From B3-G11 sp036985855 (GTDB lineage: Bacteria; Actinomycetota; Acidimicrobiia; Spongiisociales; UBA5794), in NCBI GenBank assembly GCA_036985855.1, contig BTQL01000086.1, forward strand, positions 1 to 7,557: a stretch of DNA of 7,557 bases. Reading direction: 5' to 3'. The first letter of the stretch is position 1; every line of letters begins with the position of its first letter. Positions 1 to 5,876 of the stretch are shown piece by piece. The position numbers and the translations under genes were made by a program. The notes below the pieces were generated by a model. The model saw only the letters and a program-made list of their open reading frames with translations, made no database searches and was not told the origin of the DNA.

Positions 1-1
1 T

Positions 2-64
2 GTCCAACGCGTCAACGGCGAGATACCTGTTGACCTCCCTGATCGCATGATCCGCGATATCTGA
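2..64 (+). CDS. Possible C-terminal tail of an upstream gene (partial)
   Basis: Reading from base 2, an open frame runs 20 codons to a TGA at 62-64. The peptide (for example VNGEIPVDLPDRM) is mixed and protein-like, whereas the other two plus-strand frames close at about 33 and 50. The start lies outside the window, so neither length nor family can be judged, and I do not recognise it. A GC-rich hairpin begins 20 bases after the stop, which would suit the end of a gene. With only 20 codons this could be chance. Confidence 0.35.
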   Translation, partial: VQRVNGEIPVDLPDRMIRDI

Positions 65-83
65 GGCCCAGAGTTGGTTTTGC

Positions 84-104
84 CCGCCGGCGTGGAACCG
101 GCGG
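84..104. other. GC-rich hairpin, possible weak terminator
   Basis: CCGCCGG at 84-90 pairs perfectly with CCGGCGG at 98-104 across a 7-base loop. It lies 20 bases after the putative upstream stop and 154 bases before the tetR start. Only two T residues follow on the plus strand, so it is not a convincing intrinsic terminator. A competing smaller palindrome AACCG-G-CGGTT (96-106) overlaps it. Confidence 0.35.
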
Positions 105-184
105 TTGACCAGCCCACCAGACGACACCGACCTTGGCTCCGACGTGACGGACAGCGGGAGTGGTTGCGACCCGGTGATGCAGCT

Positions 185-198
185 CCACTCCTTAGTGG
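185..198. promoter_or_regulatory. Short inverted repeat upstream of the TetR gene
   Basis: CCACT-CCTT-AGTGG is a perfect 5-base inverted repeat with a 4-base centre, ending 60 bases before the tetR start. It is placed where an autoregulatory operator could sit, but I see no clear -10/-35 pair around it, and its sequence differs from the palindrome at 1011-1026. Chance occurrence is quite possible. Confidence 0.2.
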
Positions 199-258
199 CG
201 GTACGCTCGGGCCGGTAGACGAAGGAGATACGTCGAGTCACAGAGACCAAGGACGGAG

Positions 259-840
259 ATGGACGACGACGTATCGCCCCGTAGCAGGATCATTCTGGCC
301 GCCATCGAGACGATCGCAGACCGAACGATCGGCGGGACCCGAATGCGGGAGATTGCGAAGAGAGCCGGTCTTGGCCTCGGTCATGTTCACTACTATTTCT
401 CGTCCCAATCGGATCTGCTACTCGCGGTTCTCGATCACATCTGGGACATATTCGCTGAGGAACGCGACGGACGATTGGAGAATTCCGATCTGGAGGAATC
501 ACGCCGCTACGGCGTATTCTTCGATCAACAGCGCAGGATTCTCGAGGACCGTGCCGACCTGTTAGCGGTTCGGCTGGACTACTCGGTCCAAGGCACATCT
601 GACAAGATCATCGAAGCGAAGATTCAAGGCGGCTATGCAGAGTGGCGTGCCCGTATCGCCGAACAGATCGAAAAGGGTGTCTTGTCGGCCGAGACTTTAC
701 GAATCGCGCCGGATCTCTGCATCGCGATCATGGAGGGTGCAGTCCTTCAGTACTTCAACGAGCCCGAGAGCATGGATGTCGAAGCGTACTTCCGTGTGGC
801 CAAGGAGATGGTCGCGGCCCATCTAAGTCCCCCGAGGTGA
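259..840 (+). CDS. TetR/AcrR-family transcriptional regulator
   Basis: A 193-residue DNA-binding regulator, the usual size for the family. The N-terminal helix-turn-helix domain covers about residues 8-56, with the typical pattern MREIAKRAGLGLGHVHYYFS (29-48) followed by SDLL: the recognition helix and the conserved Y-F pair are present. Residues 60-193 form the variable, mainly helical ligand-binding and dimer domain, which gives no ligand clue. The start at 259 is chosen because the HTH begins soon after it and AAGGA (249-253) lies 5 bases upstream; the next Met (residue 29) would cut the HTH. It sits directly upstream of the methyltransferase operon on the same strand, separated by a gap with a good promoter and a palindrome at 1011-1026. 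This makes it the likely local repressor; that role is inferred. It most likely responds to the substrate or a product of the downstream enzymes. Confidence 0.93.
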   Translation: MDDDVSPRSRIILAAIETIADRTIGGTRMREIAKRAGLGLGHVHYYFSSQSDLLLAVLDHIWDIFAEERDGRLENSDLEESRRYGVFFDQQRRILEDRADLLAVRLDYSVQGTSDKIIEAKIQGGYAEWRARIAEQIEKGVLSAETLRIAPDLCIAIMEGAVLQYFNEPESMDVEAYFRVAKEMVAAHLSPPR

Positions 841-968
841 GGACACGAATGGGGTGAGGATTCCCCGGGCCCGGTTAGGTTGCGGCGCGCATTGGATCCC
901 TACTTGCCCACTTTGGCGCAGTGCCCGCGGTCTGCCGGAGCCCAGATCGTATATCGGTACGCTCCGAT

Positions 969-997
969 TTGATGTCGGCGAATCGGCTCGCTATAAT
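969..997 (+). promoter_or_regulatory. Sigma70-type promoter of the methyltransferase operon
   Basis: TTGATG at 969-974 (4 of 6 matches to TTGACA), a 17-base spacer, and a perfect TATAAT at 992-997. Transcription would start near 1004, about 330 bases before the first methyltransferase gene. It is the best -35/-10 pair I found in the window and lies in the only long gap upstream of the three-gene operon. Confidence 0.65.
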
Positions 998-1010
998 CTA
1001 CATCAATTAT

Positions 1011-1026
1011 TTGGTCAACCGACCAA
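1011..1026. promoter_or_regulatory. Palindromic operator candidate just downstream of the promoter
   Basis: TTGGTC-AACC-GACCAA: perfect 6-base arms around a 4-base centre, 16 bases in all, typical of TetR-family operators. It begins 13 bases after the -10 element, across the predicted early transcribed region, where a bound repressor would block initiation or clearance. The upstream TetR regulator is the obvious candidate binder (inferred). Ten bases of it (1012-1021) recur in reverse complement at 102-111, upstream of tetR. Confidence 0.5.
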
Positions 1027-1135
1027 CCCGGCTCGCGCATCGACCCAGAATCGAAAACCGAGCATATAGGTGCTCATTGCAGCGGGAGGCCACGGATGGT
1101 TCAATGCAGTAACTCTGAAGTATCGCAACCGCACC

Positions 1136-1155
1136 AGCACCTCTCAGAGAGTGCT
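1136..1155 (+). other. Hairpin in the operon leader
   Basis: AGCAC (1136-1140) pairs with GTGCT (1151-1155). After one bulged C, TCT (1142-1144) pairs with AGA (1148-1150), closing on a 3-base loop. No T-run follows, so it is not an intrinsic terminator. It could be a structural element of the untranslated leader. Confidence 0.3.
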
Positions 1156-1319
1156 TCGGACCGCTCTACCACGGGCTCAGACCTACTGAACCGGAAGGGC
1201 CGTTCATCCCGACCTCTGCACGCCCGCCGGCCCCGGCCCCATCATCTCAGCAAGCGGCGGCTTGGCACCACCGCACCATCCGGCTCCGTGGAGGATTCAG
1301 TTCGGCGTCAGGAACTCAC

Positions 1320-1325
1320 AGGAGG
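1320..1325 (+). promoter_or_regulatory. Ribosome binding site of the first methyltransferase gene
   Basis: A full AGGAGG, 9 bases before the ATG at 1335. It fixes that start, which also matches the N-terminus of the second paralogue residue for residue. Confidence 0.8.
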
Positions 1326-1334
1326 TCGTCTGAC

Positions 1335-2720
1335 ATGAGGCACCGATCCCGACTCGTCAACGTATTGGAAAGGGCAGAAAGCGGACCGATCATGAAAGAG
1401 GCCGATTTCGAACGTCGCCTGGTCACTCCAGCCATCAAGAAGGCGGTCGAAACGTACGGCATCGAGTTCGACGACTCAACATTAGTCCCGAACGACGACG
1501 ATCTCGCCGATCGGATTTTCCAGGCAGGACTCGAGGTGGCAGCTGAAACAGGGATGTTCTGTCAGGACACGAGTCGACGGATCGCCTTCACCCGCAGGGA
1601 ACTGGAGGAGGGTCTGCGTTTCTGCCCAGGTGAGGTCACCATGGGCGCCGGCACCGATGCGGTTGTTGCGAGGGCTCGTGAGCCGGAGGTTGCGGAGCGC
1701 CCCATCCTCGTCGGTGGCGCCTACGGGGTTCCGTTTCCCGAGGACCTGTTCGTGCCCGTGATGCTCAGCTTCGCGAAGGAGAGTGTTGTCGATGTCATCG
1801 AGAACGCCACTCTCGAGACCGTCTACGGCAAGCCGATCAAGGCTGCCTCTCCCTGGGAGGTTATCGGTGGTTGGCGTGAAGCCGAGCTTTCAATGGAGGT
1901 CATCGGGCGGGCAGGCCGTCCCGGCATGTGCATCGGGTGTGTTGAGACATCACCGACGGCGCTGGCAGAAATCTCCGCCTCTTCCTGGGGAGGATTTCGG
2001 CCGACGGATTGGCACCACGTCTCAACCGTCAGTGAGCTGAAGACGAACTACGACCTCCTCGCTAAGGTGGCGCACATCAACCGCATCGGCGGAGTCATGG
2101 AGTCCTACTACAACCCCATCTACGGCGGATATGTCGGCGGAGCAGAGGGTGTCGCGGTGGCGGTCGTTGCCGGTTCGATCCTGATGAACCAGGTGACCAT
2201 GGCACACACCATTTCGACGCGGCCGGATCACCCGTTCCTTGGCTGTAACACCACGCCGGAGCTGATGTGGGCGATGAGCGTAGGCGTCCAGGCCCTGTCC
2301 CGTAACACGAACCTGCTCGTCGGCACTTTGGTCGGTCCCGCTGGCGGCCCTGGAACCAGAACGGTTTTGTACGAGCTCGCGGCCTATGCGCTTTCTATGA
2401 CTGTCTCTGGAGTAGCGGTGCTCGAAGCGAGTCACACGGCGGGGGGAGCGGTTCCTCGTCACGTGAGCGGGCTTGAAGCCAAGATGTGCGGCGAGGTCAT
2501 GCGAGCTACGAGCGGGATGAGCCGGGCCGAAGCCAACGAGTTGGTGATGAGACTCAATTCCATCTACGGCCCCGATCTCGAAACCAAGCCGATCGGTAAG
2601 CCCTTCGAGGAGGTCTACGACGTTGTCAATGTTGAACCGACTTCCGAATGGCGAGGACTCTACGACGAGGTGTGGGACGAGCTGGTCGATATGGGTGTCC
2701 CGCTCGACGCTTTGGTCTAG
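1335..2720 (+). CDS. MtmB-family corrinoid methyltransferase homologue lacking pyrrolysine (copy 1)
   Basis: A 461-residue relative of archaeal monomethylamine:corrinoid methyltransferase MtmB (about 458 residues), colinear along its length. Shared stretches include VPNDDDLADRIFQAG (51-65), FCQDTSRRI (75-83), SPWEVIG (172-178), AGRPGM (193-198), PIYGGYVGG (261-269), a C-terminal SGLEAKMCGEVMRATSG (378-394) and FEEVYD (424-429). The fold expected for the family is a cytoplasmic TIM barrel that moves a methyl group from a methylated amine to Co(I) of a corrinoid protein. Pyrrolysine (residue 202 in M. barkeri MtmB, from memory) falls on Gly201, codon GGG at 1935-1937, and there is no in-frame UAG before the terminal one. 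The nearby pocket residues also differ: His228, Tyr258 and Leu332. The substrate is therefore probably not monomethylamine, and automatic naming as monomethylamine methyltransferase would be misleading. The corrinoid gene follows 39 bases later; a 62%-identical paralogue follows that. Confidence 0.9.
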   Translation: MRHRSRLVNVLERAESGPIMKEADFERRLVTPAIKKAVETYGIEFDDSTLVPNDDDLADRIFQAGLEVAAETGMFCQDTSRRIAFTRRELEEGLRFCPGEVTMGAGTDAVVARAREPEVAERPILVGGAYGVPFPEDLFVPVMLSFAKESVVDVIENATLETVYGKPIKAASPWEVIGGWREAELSMEVIGRAGRPGMCIGCVETSPTALAEISASSWGGFRPTDWHHVSTVSELKTNYDLLAKVAHINRIGGVMESYYNPIYGGYVGGAEGVAVAVVAGSILMNQVTMAHTISTRPDHPFLGCNTTPELMWAMSVGVQALSRNTNLLVGTLVGPAGGPGTRTVLYELAAYALSMTVSGVAVLEASHTAGGAVPRHVSGLEAKMCGEVMRATSGMSRAEANELVMRLNSIYGPDLETKPIGKPFEEVYDVVNVEPTSEWRGLYDEVWDELVDMGVPLDALV

Positions 2721-2748
2721 CCGATACTCATGCACACGAATGAAAACT

Positions 2749-2756
2749 AGGAAGGA
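2749..2756 (+). promoter_or_regulatory. Ribosome binding site of the corrinoid protein gene
   Basis: AGGAAGGA lies only 3 bases (CCG) before the ATG at 2760. The spacing is short but the purine run is strong. No better start lies upstream in this 39-base gap. Confidence 0.6.
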
Positions 2757-2759
2757 CCG

Positions 2760-3422
2760 ATGAGTACTTACGAAGAGCTCGTGGGAGACATGGTCGACGT
2801 CCTGCTGGGCGACGACCCGGATGAGGTCGTGACGTGGGCCGAGAGTGTGCTCGAAGGAGGCGTCGCTGCTGTCGACTTCTTCAACAAGGTCTTTACTCCC
2901 GCTATGGCGCAGATCGGAGATAAGTTCGCGGCTCTCGACATCTTCCTGCCGGAGCTGATTGACTCCGCGGAGCGGGCCCAGGCCATAAGCAAGGACGTTC
3001 TTGAGCCCATCTTCGAGGCTGAGGACAGCGGTGCACAGATCTCACGAGGCACGATCGTCATTTGCACCGTTCAGGGCGACCTGCACGACATTGGTAAGAA
3101 CATGGTGTCGCTAATGCTGCAAGTCAACGGGTTCGATGTGATCGACATGGGCATCAACGTGCCGCCGCGGCTCGCCCTCGACAAGGCGAAGGAGGTCGAT
3201 GCCGACATCCTTGGTCTCTCGGCCTTGATGACTACTTCTCAGCCGTACATGAAGGAGTGTGTTGAATTGCGTGACGGCTTCGGGATGAAGGATCAGTTCG
3301 CGATAATCGTCGGTGGTGCCCCGATCACAGCCGAGTACACGGCACAGATCGGAGCAGATGCCTTCGGCAAGAGCGCCGTAGAGGCAGTCGAGAAGTGTTT
3401 TGCCCTCATGGAGGAACGATGA
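2760..3422 (+). CDS. Corrinoid (B12-binding) methyl-carrier protein, MtmC/MttC/MtbC type
   Basis: A 220-residue cytoplasmic methyl carrier, the normal size for MtmC/MtbC/MttC proteins. Residues 1-88 form the helical cap domain (methionine-synthase type), including FFNKVFTPAMAQIGDKF (40-56) and FLPELIDSAE (62-71). Residues 95-220 form the Rossmann-like cobalamin-binding domain with the full signature: DLHDIGKN (107-114), where His109 should be the lower cobalt ligand, SALMTTS (154-160) and GGAPIT (185-190). In the cycle it would hold Co(I), accept a methyl group from the adjacent methyltransferases and deliver it to a second methyltransferase. It sits between the two MtmB-like genes, 39 bases after one and 19 before the other, so one carrier probably serves both. 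Its TGA (3420-3422) overlaps an ATG in an ATGA. MtmC, MtbC and MttC cannot be separated by eye; the MtmB-type neighbours favour MtmC. Confidence 0.93.
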   Translation: MSTYEELVGDMVDVLLGDDPDEVVTWAESVLEGGVAAVDFFNKVFTPAMAQIGDKFAALDIFLPELIDSAERAQAISKDVLEPIFEAEDSGAQISRGTIVICTVQGDLHDIGKNMVSLMLQVNGFDVIDMGINVPPRLALDKAKEVDADILGLSALMTTSQPYMKECVELRDGFGMKDQFAIIVGGAPITAEYTAQIGADAFGKSAVEAVEKCFALMEER

Positions 3423-3430
3423 GCTGGATA

Positions 3431-3437
3431 GGGAGGA
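3431..3437 (+). promoter_or_regulatory. Ribosome binding site that sets the second methyltransferase start
   Basis: GGGAGGA, 4 bases before the ATG at 3442. The frame is open up to another ATG at 3400, inside the corrinoid gene, but the 3442 start has this site and gives an N-terminus (MNHRPRLVEVL) matching copy 1 (MRHRSRLVNVL). Confidence 0.8.
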
Positions 3438-3441
3438 CTCC

Positions 3442-4830
3442 ATGAACCATCGACCGAGGCTGGTGGAGGTTCTATATCGCGCCGAGACCGGCCCGATCAT
3501 CGAAGAGGCAGCATTCGAGAGGACCTTGGTGACCCCCACCATCAGGGCGGCGGTCGAGCACTATGGCATCAAGTTCGACGAGGAGACAGCGGTCAACTCG
3601 GATGACGACCTCGCCGATCGCGTTTTCCAAGCGGGCTTTGACGTCGCCCGTGACGTTGGCCTGTTCTGTCAGGATACGAGCCGCCGCATAGTGTGGACCC
3701 AGAAGGAACTCGAGGCAGGGCTCAGGTACTGCCCATCGGAAGTCACCTTCGGTTTGGGTGTAGACACCGTGACGCTGCGCACTCGGACTCCCGAAGACAC
3801 GAACCGCGTCGGGATCGTAGGCGGCGCATACGGCGTCCCGGTTCCAGAAGAGATGTACGTCCCACTGGCTCTCAGCTATCTGAAGGAACCCATCTTCGAC
3901 TCGGTCGACAACCCGTCGCTGGAAACCGTATACGGACATCCGATCAAGGCAGGAACGGCCTGGGAGGTGTTGGGCGCCAGACGCGAGGCGGAACTGGCAC
4001 TGCTTGCCGCCGGCATGGTCGGTCGGTCGGGCATCCCTCTCGGATGCGTTGAGATGTCGCCGACTCAGCTCGGCGCGCTCGCCGGCGCCTCGTGGGGCGG
4101 GTATCGACCATCCGATTGGCATCACGTTTCGACGTTGAGCGAGTTCAAAGTCAACCATGACACGCTTTCGATCGCGACTCACATTGCTCGCATCGGCGGC
4201 GCCCTCGAGGCGTACTACAACCCAATCTACGGGGGCTATGTAGGCGGAGCCGAGGGCGTTGCAGTCGCGATCGTCGCTGGTCTGATCCTGATCAATCAGA
4301 CCTATGTCGCTCAGGTCTACAACACGCGGCCCAACCATCCCTTCTACAACTGTGACACCACCCGAGAGTTGATCTGGGCAACCGGCCTCGGAATTCAAGC
4401 TCTCGCCCGGAACACGAACCTGATCACCGAAACCCTCGTTGGTCCTGCCGGCGGGCCCGGCACGAAAACGATGCTCTACGAGAACGCGGCGTTCACGCTT
4501 GCCACAACGGTTTCCGGCCAATCGGCGATGACGGCAAGTCACTCCGCCGGCGGAGCCGTCCCACGCCACGCCAGCGGCCTCGACGCCAAGATCTGCGGTG
4601 AGACCGTCCACGCATCGAGCGGAAAGACCCGTGGAGAGGCGAACGAGATCGTCAATCGGCTCATCGCTCTCTACGAATCGGACCTGGAGACCAATCCGAA
4701 GGGCCAGCCTTTCGAGGAAGTCTACGACCAGGACACGATCGAACCGACTCCCGAATGGCAGGGACTCTATGACGAGGTGAGGGAAGAAGTCATCGGTATG
4801 GGGTTGCCCATGGACCGGATGGTGTGGTAG
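3442..4830 (+). CDS. MtmB-family corrinoid methyltransferase homologue lacking pyrrolysine (copy 2)
   Basis: A 462-residue paralogue of the 1335-2720 product: about 285 of 461 positions identical (62%, hand count) with no gap. The longest identical blocks include NPIYGGYVGGAEGVAVA (260-276) and TLVGPAGGPGT (331-341). Start chosen at 3442 rather than 3400 from the ribosome site and the match to copy 1. The position of archaeal pyrrolysine is again glycine (Gly201, GGA at 4042-4044), in the motif GCVE that copy 1 shares. DWHHVST (225-231), Tyr258-Tyr259 and Leu332 are also shared. Divergence is concentrated at about residues 150-160, 185-200, 211-216 and 288-298, so specificity may differ. The likely role is methyl transfer to the corrinoid protein encoded 19 bases upstream. 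It could be a second enzyme for a related substrate or a partner subunit, as MtmB itself is oligomeric. It ends in TAG at 4828-4830, with TGA 12 codons further on, so this is a real stop. Confidence 0.9.
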   Translation: MNHRPRLVEVLYRAETGPIIEEAAFERTLVTPTIRAAVEHYGIKFDEETAVNSDDDLADRVFQAGFDVARDVGLFCQDTSRRIVWTQKELEAGLRYCPSEVTFGLGVDTVTLRTRTPEDTNRVGIVGGAYGVPVPEEMYVPLALSYLKEPIFDSVDNPSLETVYGHPIKAGTAWEVLGARREAELALLAAGMVGRSGIPLGCVEMSPTQLGALAGASWGGYRPSDWHHVSTLSEFKVNHDTLSIATHIARIGGALEAYYNPIYGGYVGGAEGVAVAIVAGLILINQTYVAQVYNTRPNHPFYNCDTTRELIWATGLGIQALARNTNLITETLVGPAGGPGTKTMLYENAAFTLATTVSGQSAMTASHSAGGAVPRHASGLDAKICGETVHASSGKTRGEANEIVNRLIALYESDLETNPKGQPFEEVYDQDTIEPTPEWQGLYDEVREEVIGMGLPMDRMVW

Positions 4831-4831
4831 C

Positions 4832-4875
4832 CCGCGATCACCGTTTCCTTGCTGAACGGCGCTTCTTGATCGTGG
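4832..4875. other. Hairpin between convergent transcription units
   Basis: CCGCGATCA (4832-4840) pairs with TGATCGTGG (4867-4875) with one G-T wobble. Inside it CCGTT (4841-4845) pairs with AACGG (4855-4859), leaving a 7-base bulge and a 9-base loop. It starts directly after the stop of copy 2 and lies within the 107-base gap between convergent operons, where a transcription end is expected. No T-run follows on either strand, so an intrinsic terminator is not shown. Confidence 0.35.
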
Positions 4876-4937
4876 ACGCTGGTGGTCGACACGGGCCTCT
4901 CCCCACACGATACGGTGCGGAGCCGCTTGTCGTTCCC

Positions 4938-5876
4938 TCAGCGACGTTCCCTGACATATGGTTCGGCGAGTGCGCTCGGTTCGGACTCCCCGATTCCGAA
5001 CGCAGATGCCGCGATCAACACGACAAGTGTCGCGATGAAAGGAAGCATCAACAGCAGCTCTCGGGGCACTCCGATACCAATAACCTGCAACGTAAACCCG
5101 AGGCTCGACACGACTCCAAGGGTGTACGCAGCGAACAGCATGCGCCAAGGGCGCCAACCGGAGAAGATCACCAAAACGACGGCCAGCCAGCCAGTGCCCG
5201 CGACAATCCCAGCGCTCCAGCTGTTGAACAACGCCAACGTCATATATGCGCCGCCAGCGCCAGCCGCAGCGCCACCAATCGCAACATGAAAAAAGCGCGT
5301 GGCAGCAACATTGATCCCGGCCGCGTCCGCGGCGGCAGGGTTGTTCCCAACCGCGCGGAGCTCGAGCCCGCGTCTCGTGTGGAATAGATACCAGCTGCTC
5401 GCTGCGACAATGAGCCACGACAGGTATACGATCGCGTCGTGAGAAAAGAGGACCGGTCCTAAGATCGGCACATTCGCGATACCGGTGTCGATGAGTGGAT
5501 CGAATGATCCGTTACCAGGGCGAACGGCGATCGGCGGGCTACCCATTTCGCCGATGAATTTCGAGAGGCCCGCGCCGAAGATGACCACGCCGATTCCTGT
5601 GACGATCTGATTCGCATTAAGCCGAATTGCAAGAAAGCCGTGGATCAAGGCTGTCAGCAAACCAGCAATCATCCCAACCACGAGGCCAATCCAGGGATTG
5701 CCAGTTGCCGTCGTAGCCCAGAATCCGCTCACTGCTCCCATCAGCATCATGCCTTCGACGCCGAGGTTCAAGACTCCGCTACGTTGAGTGAGGACCTCGC
5801 CAGTGCCCGCGAGCACAAGAGGTGTGCCGGCGACGATCGCGATGGAGATAGCTTGGATGATTATCGCGTCGTTCAC
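4938..5876 (-). CDS. ABC importer permease, nucleoside/BMP type (NupQ/YufQ-like)
   Basis: A 312-residue integral membrane protein of the branched-chain/simple-sugar permease superfamily (BPD_transp_2), closest by motif to the second permease of nucleoside importers. The family hallmark is at 27-48 (EVLTQRSGVLNLGVEGMML and on). The cytoplasmic coupling loop at 167-190 reads TRRGLELRAVGNN then AAADAAGINV, and GTGWLAVVLVIFSGWRP is at 227-243. About eight to ten hydrophobic segments are visible. It starts with GTG at 5876-5874; that start overlaps the TGA of the upstream permease gene by 4 bases (5873-5876), indicating translational coupling. It is the last gene of the minus-strand operon and converges on the methyltransferase genes. 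The substrate cannot be read from the permease; characterised relatives move purine nucleosides. Confidence 0.9.
   Translation of the reverse strand: MNDAIIIQAISIAIVAGTPLVLAGTGEVLTQRSGVLNLGVEGMMLMGAVSGFWATTATGNPWIGLVVGMIAGLLTALIHGFLAIRLNANQIVTGIGVVIFGAGLSKFIGEMGSPPIAVRPGNGSFDPLIDTGIANVPILGPVLFSHDAIVYLSWLIVAASSWYLFHTRRGLELRAVGNNPAAADAAGINVAATRFFHVAIGGAAAGAGGAYMTLALFNSWSAGIVAGTGWLAVVLVIFSGWRPWRMLFAAYTLGVVSSLGFTLQVIGIGVPRELLLMLPFIATLVVLIAASAFGIGESEPSALAEPYVRERR

Larger units (their letters stand above)
841..1334. other. 494-base gap holding the operon promoter and a long 5' leader
   Basis: No well-supported gene. Contents in order: a self-complementary CCGGGCCCGG (865-874) just after tetR; ATCGG/CCGAT inverted elements at 953-957, 964-968 and 982-986; a sigma70-like promoter (969-997); a 16-base palindrome (1011-1026); then about 300 bases of transcribed leader. 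The leader contains a bulged hairpin (1136-1155) and a small one, CAAGC-GGCG-GCTTG (1251-1264). An 80-codon frame (1096-1338) has a good ribosome site, GGGAGG at 1084-1089, and its TGA overlaps the next start as ATGA. Its peptide is rich in Ser, Arg and His with no recognisable domain, so I do not call it a gene. I looked for cobalamin-riboswitch hallmarks and found no convincing B12 box. Confidence 0.6.

Noticed and set aside
30..61. Promoter for tetR (TTGACC at 30-35)
   Set aside because: The -35-like element is good, but no acceptable -10 lies 16-18 bases downstream; the only AT-rich hexamer (GATATC, 56-61) gives a 20-base spacer.
1004..1334. Cobalamin riboswitch in the leader
   Set aside because: A corrinoid-dependent operon makes this plausible, but I could not find the conserved B12 box or the usual core segments by eye. 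A covariance-model search would settle it.
1096..1338. 80-codon plus-strand frame in the leader as a real gene
   Set aside because: The ribosome site and ATGA overlap are attractive, but the peptide is low-complexity Ser/Arg/His-rich without a known domain. Kept as a finding, not as a gene.
2022..2735. 237-codon minus-strand frame
   Set aside because: Antisense to the first methyltransferase gene, with no domain and a shadow-like composition.
3400..3441. Earlier start (ATG at 3400) for the second methyltransferase
   Set aside because: It would add 14 residues overlapping the corrinoid gene and not present in the paralogue. The ribosome site supports 3442.
3472..5418. 648-codon open frame on the minus strand
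   Set aside because: It lies antisense to the whole second methyltransferase gene and out of frame with the permease. The product is rich in Arg, Cys, Trp and His with no recognisable domain. It is a shadow of codon bias in real genes.
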